Of a DNA stretch of 47,632 nucleotides, positions 27,330 to 35,546 are shown piece after piece (positions within the stretch are counted from its first letter, which is position 1; every line of letters starts with the position of its first letter). This stretch comes from Bacteroidales bacterium (GTDB taxonomy: Bacteria; Bacteroidota; Bacteroidia; Bacteroidales; PXBB01), in NCBI GenBank assembly GCA_003565735.1, contig PXBB01000090.1:1-47632 (forward strand). The letters run 5' to 3'. The notes below the pieces were generated by a model. That model was given only the letters and a program-made list of their open reading frames with translations. It was not told the origin of the DNA and searched no databases. Both the position numbers and the translations under genes were made by a program.

Positions 27330-27337
27330 CAAAAATA
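27330..27337 (-). promoter_or_regulatory. Candidate -7 box for glyS
   Basis: TATTTTTG on the minus strand matches TAnnTTTG, 41 nt upstream of the glyS ATG. The -33 match is poor. Confidence 0.3.
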
Positions 27338-27497
27338 CATAAAGATTTATTATAACCATATTTTTATGGCTCATATTAGGTTTTGAACTTTCAGGATAAA
27401 ATAAACAAAAATATTTTTGCATTTAAACCATTTATATTGTAAATTTACCTAATTCTTATAAAAAACTATTGTGTTTTAAATTAAAAACCAATCAACT

Positions 27498-28415
27498 GTG
27501 AAAAAAATTATTATTCCTCTATTTCTTATGTTTTTCTGCCAAAACATTGCTAATGCGCAATATGAGTCCATTTTTGGGCAGAATACTACTCAATTTAATA
27601 TTTTTCATGAGCCTGTGAGTGGATACTGTATGACTAATCATATATTGCAAACAGGCGATTTTGAAATAAATGGGATATACTACAAAAAATTTGGCAACAT
27701 TTATTTAAGAGAAGATACAGTTTCGGGTAAGGTTTATATGCAAATTTTCAATTATTCGCCTCCTTTTGACCCGTCAAGGGATGTATTAATAATGGATCTA
27801 AATCTACAAGTTGGAGATACATTTAATTTACACAGCAATTATTACTATATCAATCCGTCAATTTCAATGGAATGCCCATACATTATTGTTGACAGTGTGT
27901 TTTATGAAAATGGTAGAAAAGTAGTTAGGACTAATTGTAAGCCCTTACATTGTATAGTTAGTATTTTCGACCCTTACATATCATTATCTTTTATTGAGGG
28001 TGTTGGTCCTAACAGGGGTCCGTTTTACTGGGTGGAACAAATTTATCACGATGGCAGTAAAGCTTCTTTACTATTATGCCTTTATAAAGATGACACACTT
28101 TCTTATATGAATCCTTTATATAATACTTGCGATACTTTTCCTGACCTTTCTAGCGTTCATGATCAATATTTTAATGGTATTGATATATTTCCAAATCCTA
28201 TTAAAGATAATTTATTAAATATTAGCTTTAATAATTGTTTTTCCGGTCTCATTTTTTTGTACAACGCTTTGGGTTCAAAGGTTTACTCTATTGACCTTAG
28301 TAATGTGCATACCCATCAAATCAAAATGGCAGATTTTTCAAAAGGAATTTATTTACTAAATATATTTAACAAAAACCATAATTTAATATTTCGGGAAAAA
28401 ATAATTAAAAATTGA
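27498..28415 (+). CDS. Secreted protein with T9SS-type C-terminal domain
   Basis: This 305-residue protein starts with GTG and a signal peptide (residues 1-21, ending NIANAQ). The C-terminal 85 residues look like a T9SS type A sorting domain: GIDIFPNPIKDNLLNISF, FLYNALGSKVYSIDL, and FSKGIYLLNIFNKNHNL followed by a basic end. The middle (about residues 22-210) has several cysteines, repeated aromatic and glycine strands, and FIEGVGPNRGPFYWVEQI, a block common in Bacteroidota secreted proteins of unknown function. No catalytic motif is recognised. A -7-like TATTTTTG lies at 27412-27419. It converges with recQ; the 112-nt gap holds no clear terminator. Confidence 0.75.
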   Translation: MKKIIIPLFLMFFCQNIANAQYESIFGQNTTQFNIFHEPVSGYCMTNHILQTGDFEINGIYYKKFGNIYLREDTVSGKVYMQIFNYSPPFDPSRDVLIMDLNLQVGDTFNLHSNYYYINPSISMECPYIIVDSVFYENGRKVVRTNCKPLHCIVSIFDPYISLSFIEGVGPNRGPFYWVEQIYHDGSKASLLLCLYKDDTLSYMNPLYNTCDTFPDLSSVHDQYFNGIDIFPNPIKDNLLNISFNNCFSGLIFLYNALGSKVYSIDLSNVHTHQIKMADFSKGIYLLNIFNKNHNLIFREKIIKN

Positions 28416-28527
28416 TATTGTAAACCGTGAACTGGTTACTCTATTGGCTTGATATGTTCCAACTTCATAAAGAAGTCCTGATACATTTGGCTTAAAAAGA
28501 GTGGATTCCAGTAGCTGGGTTAAGTGT

Positions 28528-30726
28528 TTAATTACCCATTTCAGAAATAAACTTCATACGCATAAGTCTGATTTCTTCTTCGGTATATTCGTCGGGACCG
28601 AGCTCATTAAGGGCATCATCAATACTGTCATTTTCGGCGTATTTAAAATATTCGAAGATTTCTTCTTGCCTTTCGGGTTCTACCATGTCGTTAAGATAGT
28701 AGTTGAGGTCTATCCTGGTGCCTGCAGCGACAATACTTTCAATTTCTGCGAGAAGGTCGTCAAATGAAACGCCTTTAACTTTTGCTATATCATCAAGCGC
28801 CACCTTTCTGTCTATGCTCTGAATAATAAATACTTTAAGGCTTGATTTGTTAATAACAGATCTGACAACCAAGTCAATAGGTCTTTCAATTTCATTTTCT
28901 TCAACATAGTTGGCAATAAGTTTTACGAAATCTTTACCGAATCTAATGGCTTTGCCACTGCCAACACCTGTAATCTGTTTCAGCTCATCGAGTGTTATAG
29001 GGTACTGGATGGCCATATCTTCGAGAGAGGTGTCTTGGAATATGACAAAAGGAGGGAGGCTGTGCTTTTTTGAAATTTCTTTTCTGAGGTCTTTAAGCAG
29101 TGCAAACAATACTTTATCTGTTGCACTTGTTTTTTGACCACTGCGGCCAAAGTAGCCGTCATCCTTGTCTGAATCATAGTCGTGATCGTGAGATAACTGG
29201 ATAGAGAAGGGGGTTTTCAAAAACTTACGTCCTTTTTCAGATATTTTTAAGATGCCATAATTTTCAATATCCTTGATAAGAAGCCTCTCTATCAGTGTTT
29301 GTCTGATAACGGCATTCCAGAATTTTTCATCATAATCAGCGCCTTTACCGAAAACAGGCAATTGGTTATGTTTAAAGGATTTGATATTTGTTGTCGATTT
29401 GCCTATAAGCACCGCAATAATATGCTTTGCTTTGCATTGCTCCTTAGTAGCATCAATGGTTTGCAGGAGTGTCTTTATATGATCTTTGCCTTCAAATCTT
29501 TTCTTAGGGTTGAGGCAATTGTCACAAGTTTCGCAGTTTTCTTTGTGATATTGCTCTCCAAAATAGTGAAGCAGGTATTTACGTCTGCAAACGCATGTTT
29601 CTGCATAGGCTATGGTTTCAAGGATGAGCTGTTGACCTATTTCTTGTTCGGCAACAGGTTTACCTTTCATAAACTTTTCCAGTTTTTGCATGTCGTCGTA
29701 GTGATAAAAGCCAATGCAGTTGCCTTCGCCACCATCTCTTCCTGCTCTGCCGGTTTCCTGATAATAGCCTTCCAGGCTTTTGGGCATATCGTAGTGGATT
29801 ACAAAGCGTACGTCGGGTTTGTCTATGCCCATTCCAAAGGCAATAGTAGCAACAATAACATCAGCTTCCTCCATGAGAAACTTGTCTTGATTTTGGCGAC
29901 GTACCGCAGCATCTAAACCTGCATGATAGGGGAGGGCTTTAATACCATTGACAACAAGGGTTTCAGCAATTTCTTCCACCTTTTTACGACTGAGGCAGTA
30001 GATAATACCTGATTTTCCGTGGTGGTTTTTGAGGTATTTGATGATGTCTTTGTTAACGGCATCCGTTTTAGGGCGTACCTCATAATAGAGATTCGGACGA
30101 TTAAAAGAGGATTTAAAAATGGCTGTATCCTGCATGCCCAGATTTTTTTGAATATCTGATTGCACCTTAGGTGTAGCTGTTGCAGTAAGTGCAATAATTG
30201 GAACACGTTGGCTGATAGACTCAATAATAGGGCGTAAGCGGCGGTATTCAGGCCTGAAATCGTGACCCCACTCGGAAATACAATGCGCTTCATCAATAGC
30301 AAAAAATGATATTTTTGTGCGGCGGAACAACTCTACATTGTCTTCTTTTGTAAGAGATTCAGGCGCAACGTACAATAATTTAGTTTTGCCTGAAGCCAAA
30401 TCATTCAACACAATGTTAAGCTCTGTTTTGTTAAGCGACGAGTTTAAAAAATGTGCAATACCATCCTCTGCTCCATAATTTCTGATAGAATCTACCTGGT
30501 TCTTCATCAGAGCTATAAGAGGTGATACGACAATGGCAGTACCTTCGCTTATTAGCGCTGGTAGCTGATAACACATGGATTTTCCGCCCCCCGTTGGCAT
30601 TATGACAAAGGTGTCTTTCCCGGACATAACATTTTTGATAATTGCCTCTTGATCACCTTTAAACTGGTCAAAGCCAAAAATTTTCTTTAATAAATCTTTT
30701 AAGTTATCCTCAATTTTTTTTGTCAT
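28528..30726 (-). CDS. recQ: ATP-dependent DNA helicase RecQ
   Basis: RecQ unwinds DNA 3' to 5' in recombination and fork repair. The 732-residue protein has Walker A PTGGGKS (44-50), the DEAH box (145-148) with HCISEWGHDFRPEYRRL, the TATATP motif, and the second RecA domain with VATIAFGMGIDKPDVRFVIH and QETGRAGRDG (323-332). Zinc cysteines are at C380, C398, C401 and C404, followed by a winged-helix RQC region and an HRDC domain (about 552-620, LPPFVIFQDTSLEDMA). The C-terminal 110 residues resemble the helix-turn-helix extension seen in Bacteroidota RecQ. It has a consensus promoter of its own. Confidence 0.95.
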   Translation of the reverse strand: MTKKIEDNLKDLLKKIFGFDQFKGDQEAIIKNVMSGKDTFVIMPTGGGKSMCYQLPALISEGTAIVVSPLIALMKNQVDSIRNYGAEDGIAHFLNSSLNKTELNIVLNDLASGKTKLLYVAPESLTKEDNVELFRRTKISFFAIDEAHCISEWGHDFRPEYRRLRPIIESISQRVPIIALTATATPKVQSDIQKNLGMQDTAIFKSSFNRPNLYYEVRPKTDAVNKDIIKYLKNHHGKSGIIYCLSRKKVEEIAETLVVNGIKALPYHAGLDAAVRRQNQDKFLMEEADVIVATIAFGMGIDKPDVRFVIHYDMPKSLEGYYQETGRAGRDGGEGNCIGFYHYDDMQKLEKFMKGKPVAEQEIGQQLILETIAYAETCVCRRKYLLHYFGEQYHKENCETCDNCLNPKKRFEGKDHIKTLLQTIDATKEQCKAKHIIAVLIGKSTTNIKSFKHNQLPVFGKGADYDEKFWNAVIRQTLIERLLIKDIENYGILKISEKGRKFLKTPFSIQLSHDHDYDSDKDDGYFGRSGQKTSATDKVLFALLKDLRKEISKKHSLPPFVIFQDTSLEDMAIQYPITLDELKQITGVGSGKAIRFGKDFVKLIANYVEENEIERPIDLVVRSVINKSSLKVFIIQSIDRKVALDDIAKVKGVSFDDLLAEIESIVAAGTRIDLNYYLNDMVEPERQEEIFEYFKYAENDSIDDALNELGPDEYTEEEIRLMRMKFISEMGN

Positions 30727-30758
30727 CGTTTATACTGTTTTCTCAAAATCCCACTTTT

Positions 30759-30789
30759 CAAAAATATAAAATTAGCTCACTTTTTCAAA
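30759..30789 (-). promoter_or_regulatory. Consensus Bacteroidota promoter for recQ
   Basis: On the minus strand TTTG (30789-30786), 19 nt of spacer and TATTTTTG (30766-30759) match the consensus fully, 32 nt upstream of the recQ ATG. This separates recQ from the hflX gene upstream. Confidence 0.6.
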
Positions 30790-30903
30790 ATTAAAACAAA
30801 ATTTGAATATGTACTAAAAAAAACATAAATATACGCATATTATTTTAGAAATAAGTGATTTTAGATAGCCGTAAAATTTATGTGGCATATATTGGTTGCT
30901 AAT

Positions 30904-32097
30904 TTAATACAAAAAATTGTCGAACGGATATTTTTTTGCATGCATATCTCTGATTTTATTATATATTAATTTCCTAAAATTCAGGATGTTAATTTTTTCT
31001 TTCGCAGAAATAAAAATGGCTGGCGTATTGTGTTGTGCTATCCACATTTCCTGAAGTTCTTCAAGTGGTATATTTTCGCTTTTGGGTGGGGTGAGGTCGT
31101 CGCTATCTTTTTGTATGTATTTATAGGCGTCAATTTTATTAAAAACCATAATGACTGGTTTGTCCGACGCATCAATATCCTTAAGTGTTTCCTTAACAAC
31201 ATTTATCTGTTCCTGATAATTACTGTGTGATATATCTACAACATGAATCAAAACATCCGCTTCGCGTGCTTCATAGAGTGTTGACTTAAACGATTCGACA
31301 AGGTCGTGTGGAAGTTTGTGTATGAAGCCAACCGTATCGGATAGTAAAAAAGGAAGATTGTCTATCACTACCTTTCGAACAGTAGTGTCTAACGTAGCAA
31401 AAAGCTTATCTTCCGCAAATACATCCGATTTGCTGAGCATGTTCATAATTGTTGATTTTCCCACGTTGGTATAGCCCACTAACGCAACTCTTATAAGATT
31501 TGCACGCCCTTTGCGCTGTGTGAGTAATTGTTTGTCAATTTTTGACAGCTTTTTTTTGAGTAAAGCTATTTTGTCGCGAATAATACGCCTGTCGGTTTCA
31601 ATTTCTTTTTCTCCAGGCCCTTTCATCCCAATACCTCCTTTTTGTTTGGAAAGGTGTGTCCACATACGTGTCAGGCGAGGCAACAGGTATTGGTATTGTG
31701 CGAGTTCCACTTGTGTTTTGGCATAAGATGTACGTGCACGTCGCGCAAAAATATCAAGAATAAGCAATGTGCGGTCAAGGATTTTACAATTAAATTCATT
31801 TTCAAGGTTGCGCAGTTGCGAGGGTGTCAGCTCATCATCAAAAACGGCAAAATCTATGTCGTCTTCTTTTATATATGCTCTAATTTCACTCATTTTACCG
31901 GAACCGACAAAATACCTTGTATCAGCTTTTGGTAGTTTTTGTGTAAAAGTTTTTACAGGCGTACCACCCGCGGTTTCAACAAGAAAAGCAAGTTCCTCCA
32001 TATATTCGTTCGCTTGTTCTTCTGTTGTTTCATCTGTAATGACACCAACGAGTACTGCCCTTTCAAATTTTTCAAGTTGACTGTCTTTCTCAAGCAT
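30904..32097 (-). CDS. hflX: GTPase HflX
   Basis: HflX is a ribosome-associated GTPase that rescues or splits stalled ribosomes under stress. The 397-residue protein has the HflX N-terminal domain with YFVGSGKMSEIRAYI and VFDDELTPSQLRNLE, the RRARTSYAKTQVELAQYQYL block and the glycine-rich KGGIGMKGPGEKEIETDRR linker. The G domain follows: G1 GYTNVGKS (208-215), G3 DTVGFIHKLPHDLVESF, and G4 NKID. The length is normal. It begins 15 nt after trpS on the same strand and likely shares its transcript. Confidence 0.95.
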   Translation of the reverse strand: MLEKDSQLEKFERAVLVGVITDETTEEQANEYMEELAFLVETAGGTPVKTFTQKLPKADTRYFVGSGKMSEIRAYIKEDDIDFAVFDDELTPSQLRNLENEFNCKILDRTLLILDIFARRARTSYAKTQVELAQYQYLLPRLTRMWTHLSKQKGGIGMKGPGEKEIETDRRIIRDKIALLKKKLSKIDKQLLTQRKGRANLIRVALVGYTNVGKSTIMNMLSKSDVFAEDKLFATLDTTVRKVVIDNLPFLLSDTVGFIHKLPHDLVESFKSTLYEAREADVLIHVVDISHSNYQEQINVVKETLKDIDASDKPVIMVFNKIDAYKYIQKDSDDLTPPKSENIPLEELQEMWIAQHNTPAIFISAKEKINILNFRKLIYNKIRDMHAKKYPFDNFLY

Positions 32098-32112
32098 GCA
32101 ATAAAATCTATT

Positions 32113-33108
32113 TTATACGGTTCTAAAACCTATGATTTCCCTTACCTCCGATATGGTTTTACGCGCACTTTTACGCGCTTTCTCAGCCCCGTAATCAGCA
32201 ACTTCTCTGATAAATTCAGGTTTTTGATTAAGCTCTCTTATGCGGTTTCCAATTGGTTCAATAAATTTATAAACATCTGCTGCCAATTGCTTCTTCATAT
32301 CTCCGTATCTTATTGTACATTTGCTGTAGGCTTCTTCAAAAAAAGCTATAGTTTGCTTGTCGGAAACAACCGTCATGATGTCAAACAAGTTTTGAATGGC
32401 CTGGGCTTTTTCCTGGTTAGGCTTTTCCGGGCCCGAATCAGTAACTGCTCTCATGATTTTCTTATGTATGGTTTTTTCAGAATCAGCTAAATAGATTGCA
32501 TTGGCATCGCCCTCAGACTTTCCCATTTTTGTGCTGCCATCAAGTCCGGGTATTTTTACGAGCGCATCCCCGAAGTTAAAAGCCTTGGGAGATGGGAAGT
32601 AGTCATTATTATAAAGCCTGTTAAAACGCCCTGCAAAAGTACGCGCCATTTCTAAATGTTGCTCCTGGTCTTTTCCCACAGGCACTTTATGGGCCTTGTG
32701 TAGGAGTATGTCCGCCGCCATTAGCACAGGATATGTTAACAGTCCGGAATTGACATTATTTGGCTGTTTTCTTATTTTTTCTTTAAATGAGGTACAACGC
32801 TCTAATTCACCCACATAAGCATTCATGGTAAGCAACAAATACAATTCGCAAACCTCCGGTACATCGCTTTGAATATAAATAGTTGCTTTTTCCGGATCCA
32901 GACCCGAAGCCAAATACTCAACCAATACCTGCGTGACATTTGCTTGTAAGTTTTCCGGTGTGGGATGCGTTGTTAATGAATGATAGTCAGCAATAAAAAA
33001 ATAACAATTGTGCGTATGTTGCAACTTAACAAAATTGCGGATAGCTCCGAAATAATTACCTAAATGCAGCTGCCCTGTCGATCTGATACCACTTAATATA
33101 ATTTCCAT
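32113..33108 (-). CDS. trpS: Tryptophan--tRNA ligase
   Basis: TrpRS charges tRNA-Trp. The 331-residue class I enzyme has SGIRSTGQLHLGNYFGAIRN with the HIGH-like HLGN (15-18), the tryptophan-pocket region YPVLMAADILLHKAHKVPVG, KDQEQHLE, and the KMSKS-like KMGKS (194-198). The size matches bacterial TrpRS. It stands 15 nt upstream of hflX. A weak -7-like element (TTACTTTCG) lies just upstream on the minus strand; the 313-nt region before it has no clear gene. Confidence 0.95.
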   Translation of the reverse strand: MEIILSGIRSTGQLHLGNYFGAIRNFVKLQHTHNCYFFIADYHSLTTHPTPENLQANVTQVLVEYLASGLDPEKATIYIQSDVPEVCELYLLLTMNAYVGELERCTSFKEKIRKQPNNVNSGLLTYPVLMAADILLHKAHKVPVGKDQEQHLEMARTFAGRFNRLYNNDYFPSPKAFNFGDALVKIPGLDGSTKMGKSEGDANAIYLADSEKTIHKKIMRAVTDSGPEKPNQEKAQAIQNLFDIMTVVSDKQTIAFFEEAYSKCTIRYGDMKKQLAADVYKFIEPIGNRIRELNQKPEFIREVADYGAEKARKSARKTISEVREIIGFRTV

Positions 33109-33421
33109 ACAGTTTCTTTATTAAAGCTACGAAAGTAATAAAAAGAAAAATATGATGGTGAAATTTTTTTGTTCAGACAATCATATTTATGGACAATTTC
33201 TATTCTCCAAGGTGCTGATGAAAACTTTGCAGGTATTATTCTGTAATTTGAAATCAAAGAAGTGTTGTATTCTATATTCTGCAGACCTTCTCGCTGAAAG
33301 CCTGATTTATTGCAAGGGATTGTCAATACTTTCGTTTGCTGAAAATCATAAAATGAGCATTTTGACAGCCTCTTATTCGAAACACCTCTTTGTTTTGTAA
33401 ACAAATTAAAAATAATGTTAT
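33109..33421. other. 313-nt gap between trpS and the GldM-C-like gene
   Basis: No convincing gene is seen. Open frames on both strands (up to about 100 codons) lack a recognisable domain, a good start or a biased composition. It probably holds the trpS promoter and the 3' end of the GldM-C-like transcript. No hairpin followed by a T-run was recognised. Confidence 0.5.
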
Positions 33422-34102
33422 TTATCTGAGCTTTACATTAATTATAATGGAATTTAACCTTCTCGGAGAAAAGATTGTACCTGAAGCTGCCATTCTTAAA
33501 GTTATATTATCTATGAGAAGTTTATCTCCAGGTTTAAGCATAGAAAGGAGCTGTCGTTGTTCTTTAGTAAAAGTACTCCTACCTCTGGCTGTAATACTTT
33601 GAGTTGTTCCATCAACTTTAATCGCAGTCATTCTAAATTGAGTAATAAACTTTTCTGTTTTTAAAAAGGTAGGCATATATATGTTAATTCTATCTTGCAT
33701 TAATATAGCTTCCAAAGTTGCACTATCACTAACAAGATTTCCAAAAATTGCTTTTGGATCTATAATCCTGCGAACTTGGAAATTAAAGGTATCTAAAAGA
33801 ATTGAGTCCTGTAAAGTTCTTTTAAACAATTTTAATGTTATCTGTTCTTCTGCTGGTTCAGCCCTAACGATGAATCTGTTTGGTAAAGTATCTAACTTTG
33901 ATCTTCGTATTCTACGCGTGTTTTCTGAATACAAAAAAAGAGTTGTATCATTATAGTTTATTGTTAAAAGATTATCGAAGCCAATATAAAGCACCCTTAG
34001 ATTTGGGTTTATTAGCCCTTCTGCTTTAATATCAAATTCTCTTTCCTGACTAATAGCAGGTAAACAAATTAAAAGGAAAAAATACAAAATAGTTCTTTTC
34101 AT
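33422..34102 (-). CDS. Secreted protein resembling the GldM/PorM C-terminal domains
   Basis: This 226-residue protein has a signal peptide (1-19, ending PAISQ) and then two beta domains like the last two periplasmic domains of the T9SS motor protein GldM/PorM. Region 35-112 has NLRVLYIGFDNLLTINY, matching the vLYxGxdNplsI pattern. Region 115-224 has DPKAIFGN and TFTKEQRQLLSMLKPGDKLL followed by IDNITLR, matching the GldM end (FT.EQ..LL..L..G.K...dI). The transmembrane helix and the first two periplasmic domains of GldM are missing, so it cannot be a motor subunit. Its ATG overlaps the end of the GldN-like gene by 4 nt (ATGA), so the two are coupled. Family assignment rests on pattern recognition. 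Confidence 0.65.
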   Translation of the reverse strand: MKRTILYFFLLICLPAISQEREFDIKAEGLINPNLRVLYIGFDNLLTINYNDTTLFLYSENTRRIRRSKLDTLPNRFIVRAEPAEEQITLKLFKRTLQDSILLDTFNFQVRRIIDPKAIFGNLVSDSATLEAILMQDRINIYMPTFLKTEKFITQFRMTAIKVDGTTQSITARGRSTFTKEQRQLLSMLKPGDKLLIDNITLRMAASGTIFSPRRLNSIIINVKLR

Positions 34103-34740
34103 TTTAAATCAAAAAATCTTTTTGGTGTGGTAAATGAATAATAAAATATTTCTCTTAACCCTGTATATTTTTGATGGGCTATTGATGTGTTACCATAATT
34201 GTAACTCGTTTTAGTTACGAAAATTGAAAATCCATGAATAACTTTTTTTATTTCCAGTGTATTTTCGTCAAAATACCAGCTTTCAACAAATCTTACGCCT
34301 TCTATCGGCTGTTCAATTAAATTTGACACTATGATTGTGTCATACCAACTATATGGGGGCTCGGACAATTGTTTGCTAACGGAATCAATTTGTATGAAAA
34401 GTGAATCTATTTCATTTTGGCTCAAATACTTGATGCTGTCATCTTCAAAATTCAAATAGTTCTCAATAGTTAGATAATCAAATACTTTAATTTTCCCTTT
34501 TTCAATGTTATTTAGAAAATTGTAGAAAAAGTTTTTGAGTGCTAAACTGTCCGAAATGCTGGTTTTAATTGGAATACTAAACAGACTGTCATAGGCGCTA
34601 TCAAGGCTCATATCGTATCTAATTAAATCCACCAACAAGCTGTTGTTTTTCTTCTTAGGATTATTTTTAACCCAAAACAGAACTTTTGTTTTTCCTGTTC
34701 TTTCGTTCTTGTAATTAGTATGCAACCCAAACCGGGGCAT
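34099..34740 (-). CDS. GldN/PorN-like protein, second half (continuation in another frame)
   Basis: This 213-codon frame carries no signal peptide and appears to continue the GldN-like protein of 34715-35200. Its first codons (MPRFGLHTNYK) overlap the end of that frame; a one-base skip near 34715-34724 would give APVWVA-TNYKNERTGKTKVLFWV, matching the GldN passage before its FW block. KVLFWVKNNPKKKNNSLL resembles that block. The rest is a second GldN-like unit with GKIKVFDYLT and FVESWYFDENTLEIKKVI. It ends with ATGA shared with the GldM-C-like gene. It could be a real single product with a sequencing error upstream, or a pseudogene. Confidence 0.55.
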   Translation of the reverse strand: MPRFGLHTNYKNERTGKTKVLFWVKNNPKKKNNSLLVDLIRYDMSLDSAYDSLFSIPIKTSISDSLALKNFFYNFLNNIEKGKIKVFDYLTIENYLNFEDDSIKYLSQNEIDSLFIQIDSVSKQLSEPPYSWYDTIIVSNLIEQPIEGVRFVESWYFDENTLEIKKVIHGFSIFVTKTSYNYGNTSIAHQKYTGLREIFYYSFTTPKRFFDLK

Positions 34741-35200
34741 ATTCTGTTATTACTTTGCTAATTTCAAAAGTTTTAACATTAAAAACCCATTGTTCCTTAA
34801 ATCGTATGTATTGGATATCGCCATGATAAATCTCACCCATAATTATTGTATCATATGGGTCAAACGGGTACTCTATCCTCTGATAAGTTAATGTGTCCGG
34901 TCTTGAAAGGACAGCCCTAATGTCTTCTGGTGATAGTATAACCCCATTATCATTAAAGACTTTCACTTGGCCGCTTTTGACCTTACTTAAGATTGTTCTT
35001 TGCAGTAAAGTGCGTTTTGAAGTTTCAATATTTCTATCCCACCAGTCACAATATGGTTTACCGTAATCTATATTGTACGCATACGCGTTAAATATCGGGA
35101 CATCATATTCAATGCTATTTATCAAGATTTTGTTTTGAGCTACCAATGAAGAAAATGAAACCCAGATTAAGAAAGATATAAAAAGATGTAGGAACTTCAT
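34715..35200 (-). CDS. GldN/PorN-like periplasmic protein, first half
   Basis: From ATG 35200 this 161-residue frame has a signal peptide (1-22, ending SSLVAQ) and a GldN-like unit. Matches to GldN are TLLQRTILSKVKSGQVKVF (like SLFDTLLRGIKEGKITEVY), PEDIRAVLSRPDTLTY (like the IEGTLSRVDTTD region), and FKEQWVFNVKTFEISKVI then APVW (like the GTWYFDKRQ to LGICPV region). GldN/PorN binds GldK/PorK in the periplasmic ring of the T9SS. The frame stops at TAC-TAA while the +1 frame carries on the homology, so this is probably the front of a frameshifted gene. An in-frame upstream start (35308) would precede the signal peptide and overlap a -7 box. Confidence 0.6.
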   Translation of the reverse strand: MKFLHLFISFLIWVSFSSLVAQNKILINSIEYDVPIFNAYAYNIDYGKPYCDWWDRNIETSKRTLLQRTILSKVKSGQVKVFNDNGVILSPEDIRAVLSRPDTLTYQRIEYPFDPYDTIIMGEIYHGDIQYIRFKEQWVFNVKTFEISKVITEYAPVWVAY

Positions 35201-35546
35201 TTTTCTTGTGGGTATTATTTGGATTTTGAAAAAAATATCAACTAATTTGTATGAAAATTTTAACAAATATAGACATTTTTTATTTGTTGGTAAAAAAAAT
35301 TTGCTCAAATTTTACAAAATACTTAAAAATAATTCTTCATCCCGTGCTTTTTTGTAAAGGAATTTATTCTGCTACAATTGCATAACATGCTGCGGGTAGC
35401 AGTACAAGGATGTTTTTTATTGAATTCGTGGTTTTCACGAGTAAGGCCTGGTAACCCCTAATAATTCAAGATGTCTTAGACAGTCTTTATTTTTAATTAT
35501 TTTTGCAAAAAATATTAATAATAATTATTAATCAAAGAAAAGACTA
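35201..35546. other. 346-nt divergent intergenic region with small inverted repeats
   Basis: No gene is seen. Besides a -7 box on each strand (35271-35264 minus, TATTTTTG 35498-35505 plus), it holds inverted repeats CTGCTAC/GTAGCAG (35369-35375 and 35396-35402) and TCGTG/CACGA (35426-35430 and 35436-35440). These could be operators, a small RNA, or chance. No tRNA-like T-loop is present. Confidence 0.45.
35264..35271 (-). promoter_or_regulatory. Candidate -7 box for the GldN-like/GldM-C-like operon
   Basis: TATATTTG on the minus strand matches TAnnTTTG, 63 nt upstream of ATG 35200. The -33 position is T-rich but not TTTG. It supports the shorter start. Confidence 0.4.

Noticed and set aside
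29299-29916. 205-codon open frame antisense to recQ
   Set aside because: It lies wholly opposite the conserved recQ coding sequence, with phenylalanine-rich low-information sequence and no domain.
31939-32490. 183-codon open frame antisense to hflX and trpS
   Set aside because: It spans the junction of two confident genes on the other strand and resembles no family.
33093-33404. 103-codon minus-strand open frame overlapping the trpS start
   Set aside because: No domain, no signal, and its end overlaps the well-supported trpS start; most likely a chance frame.
34700-34745. Programmed +1 frameshift in the GldN-like gene
   Set aside because: No known slippery codon or stimulatory structure is visible at the TAC-TAA site; a mutation or sequence error is simpler.
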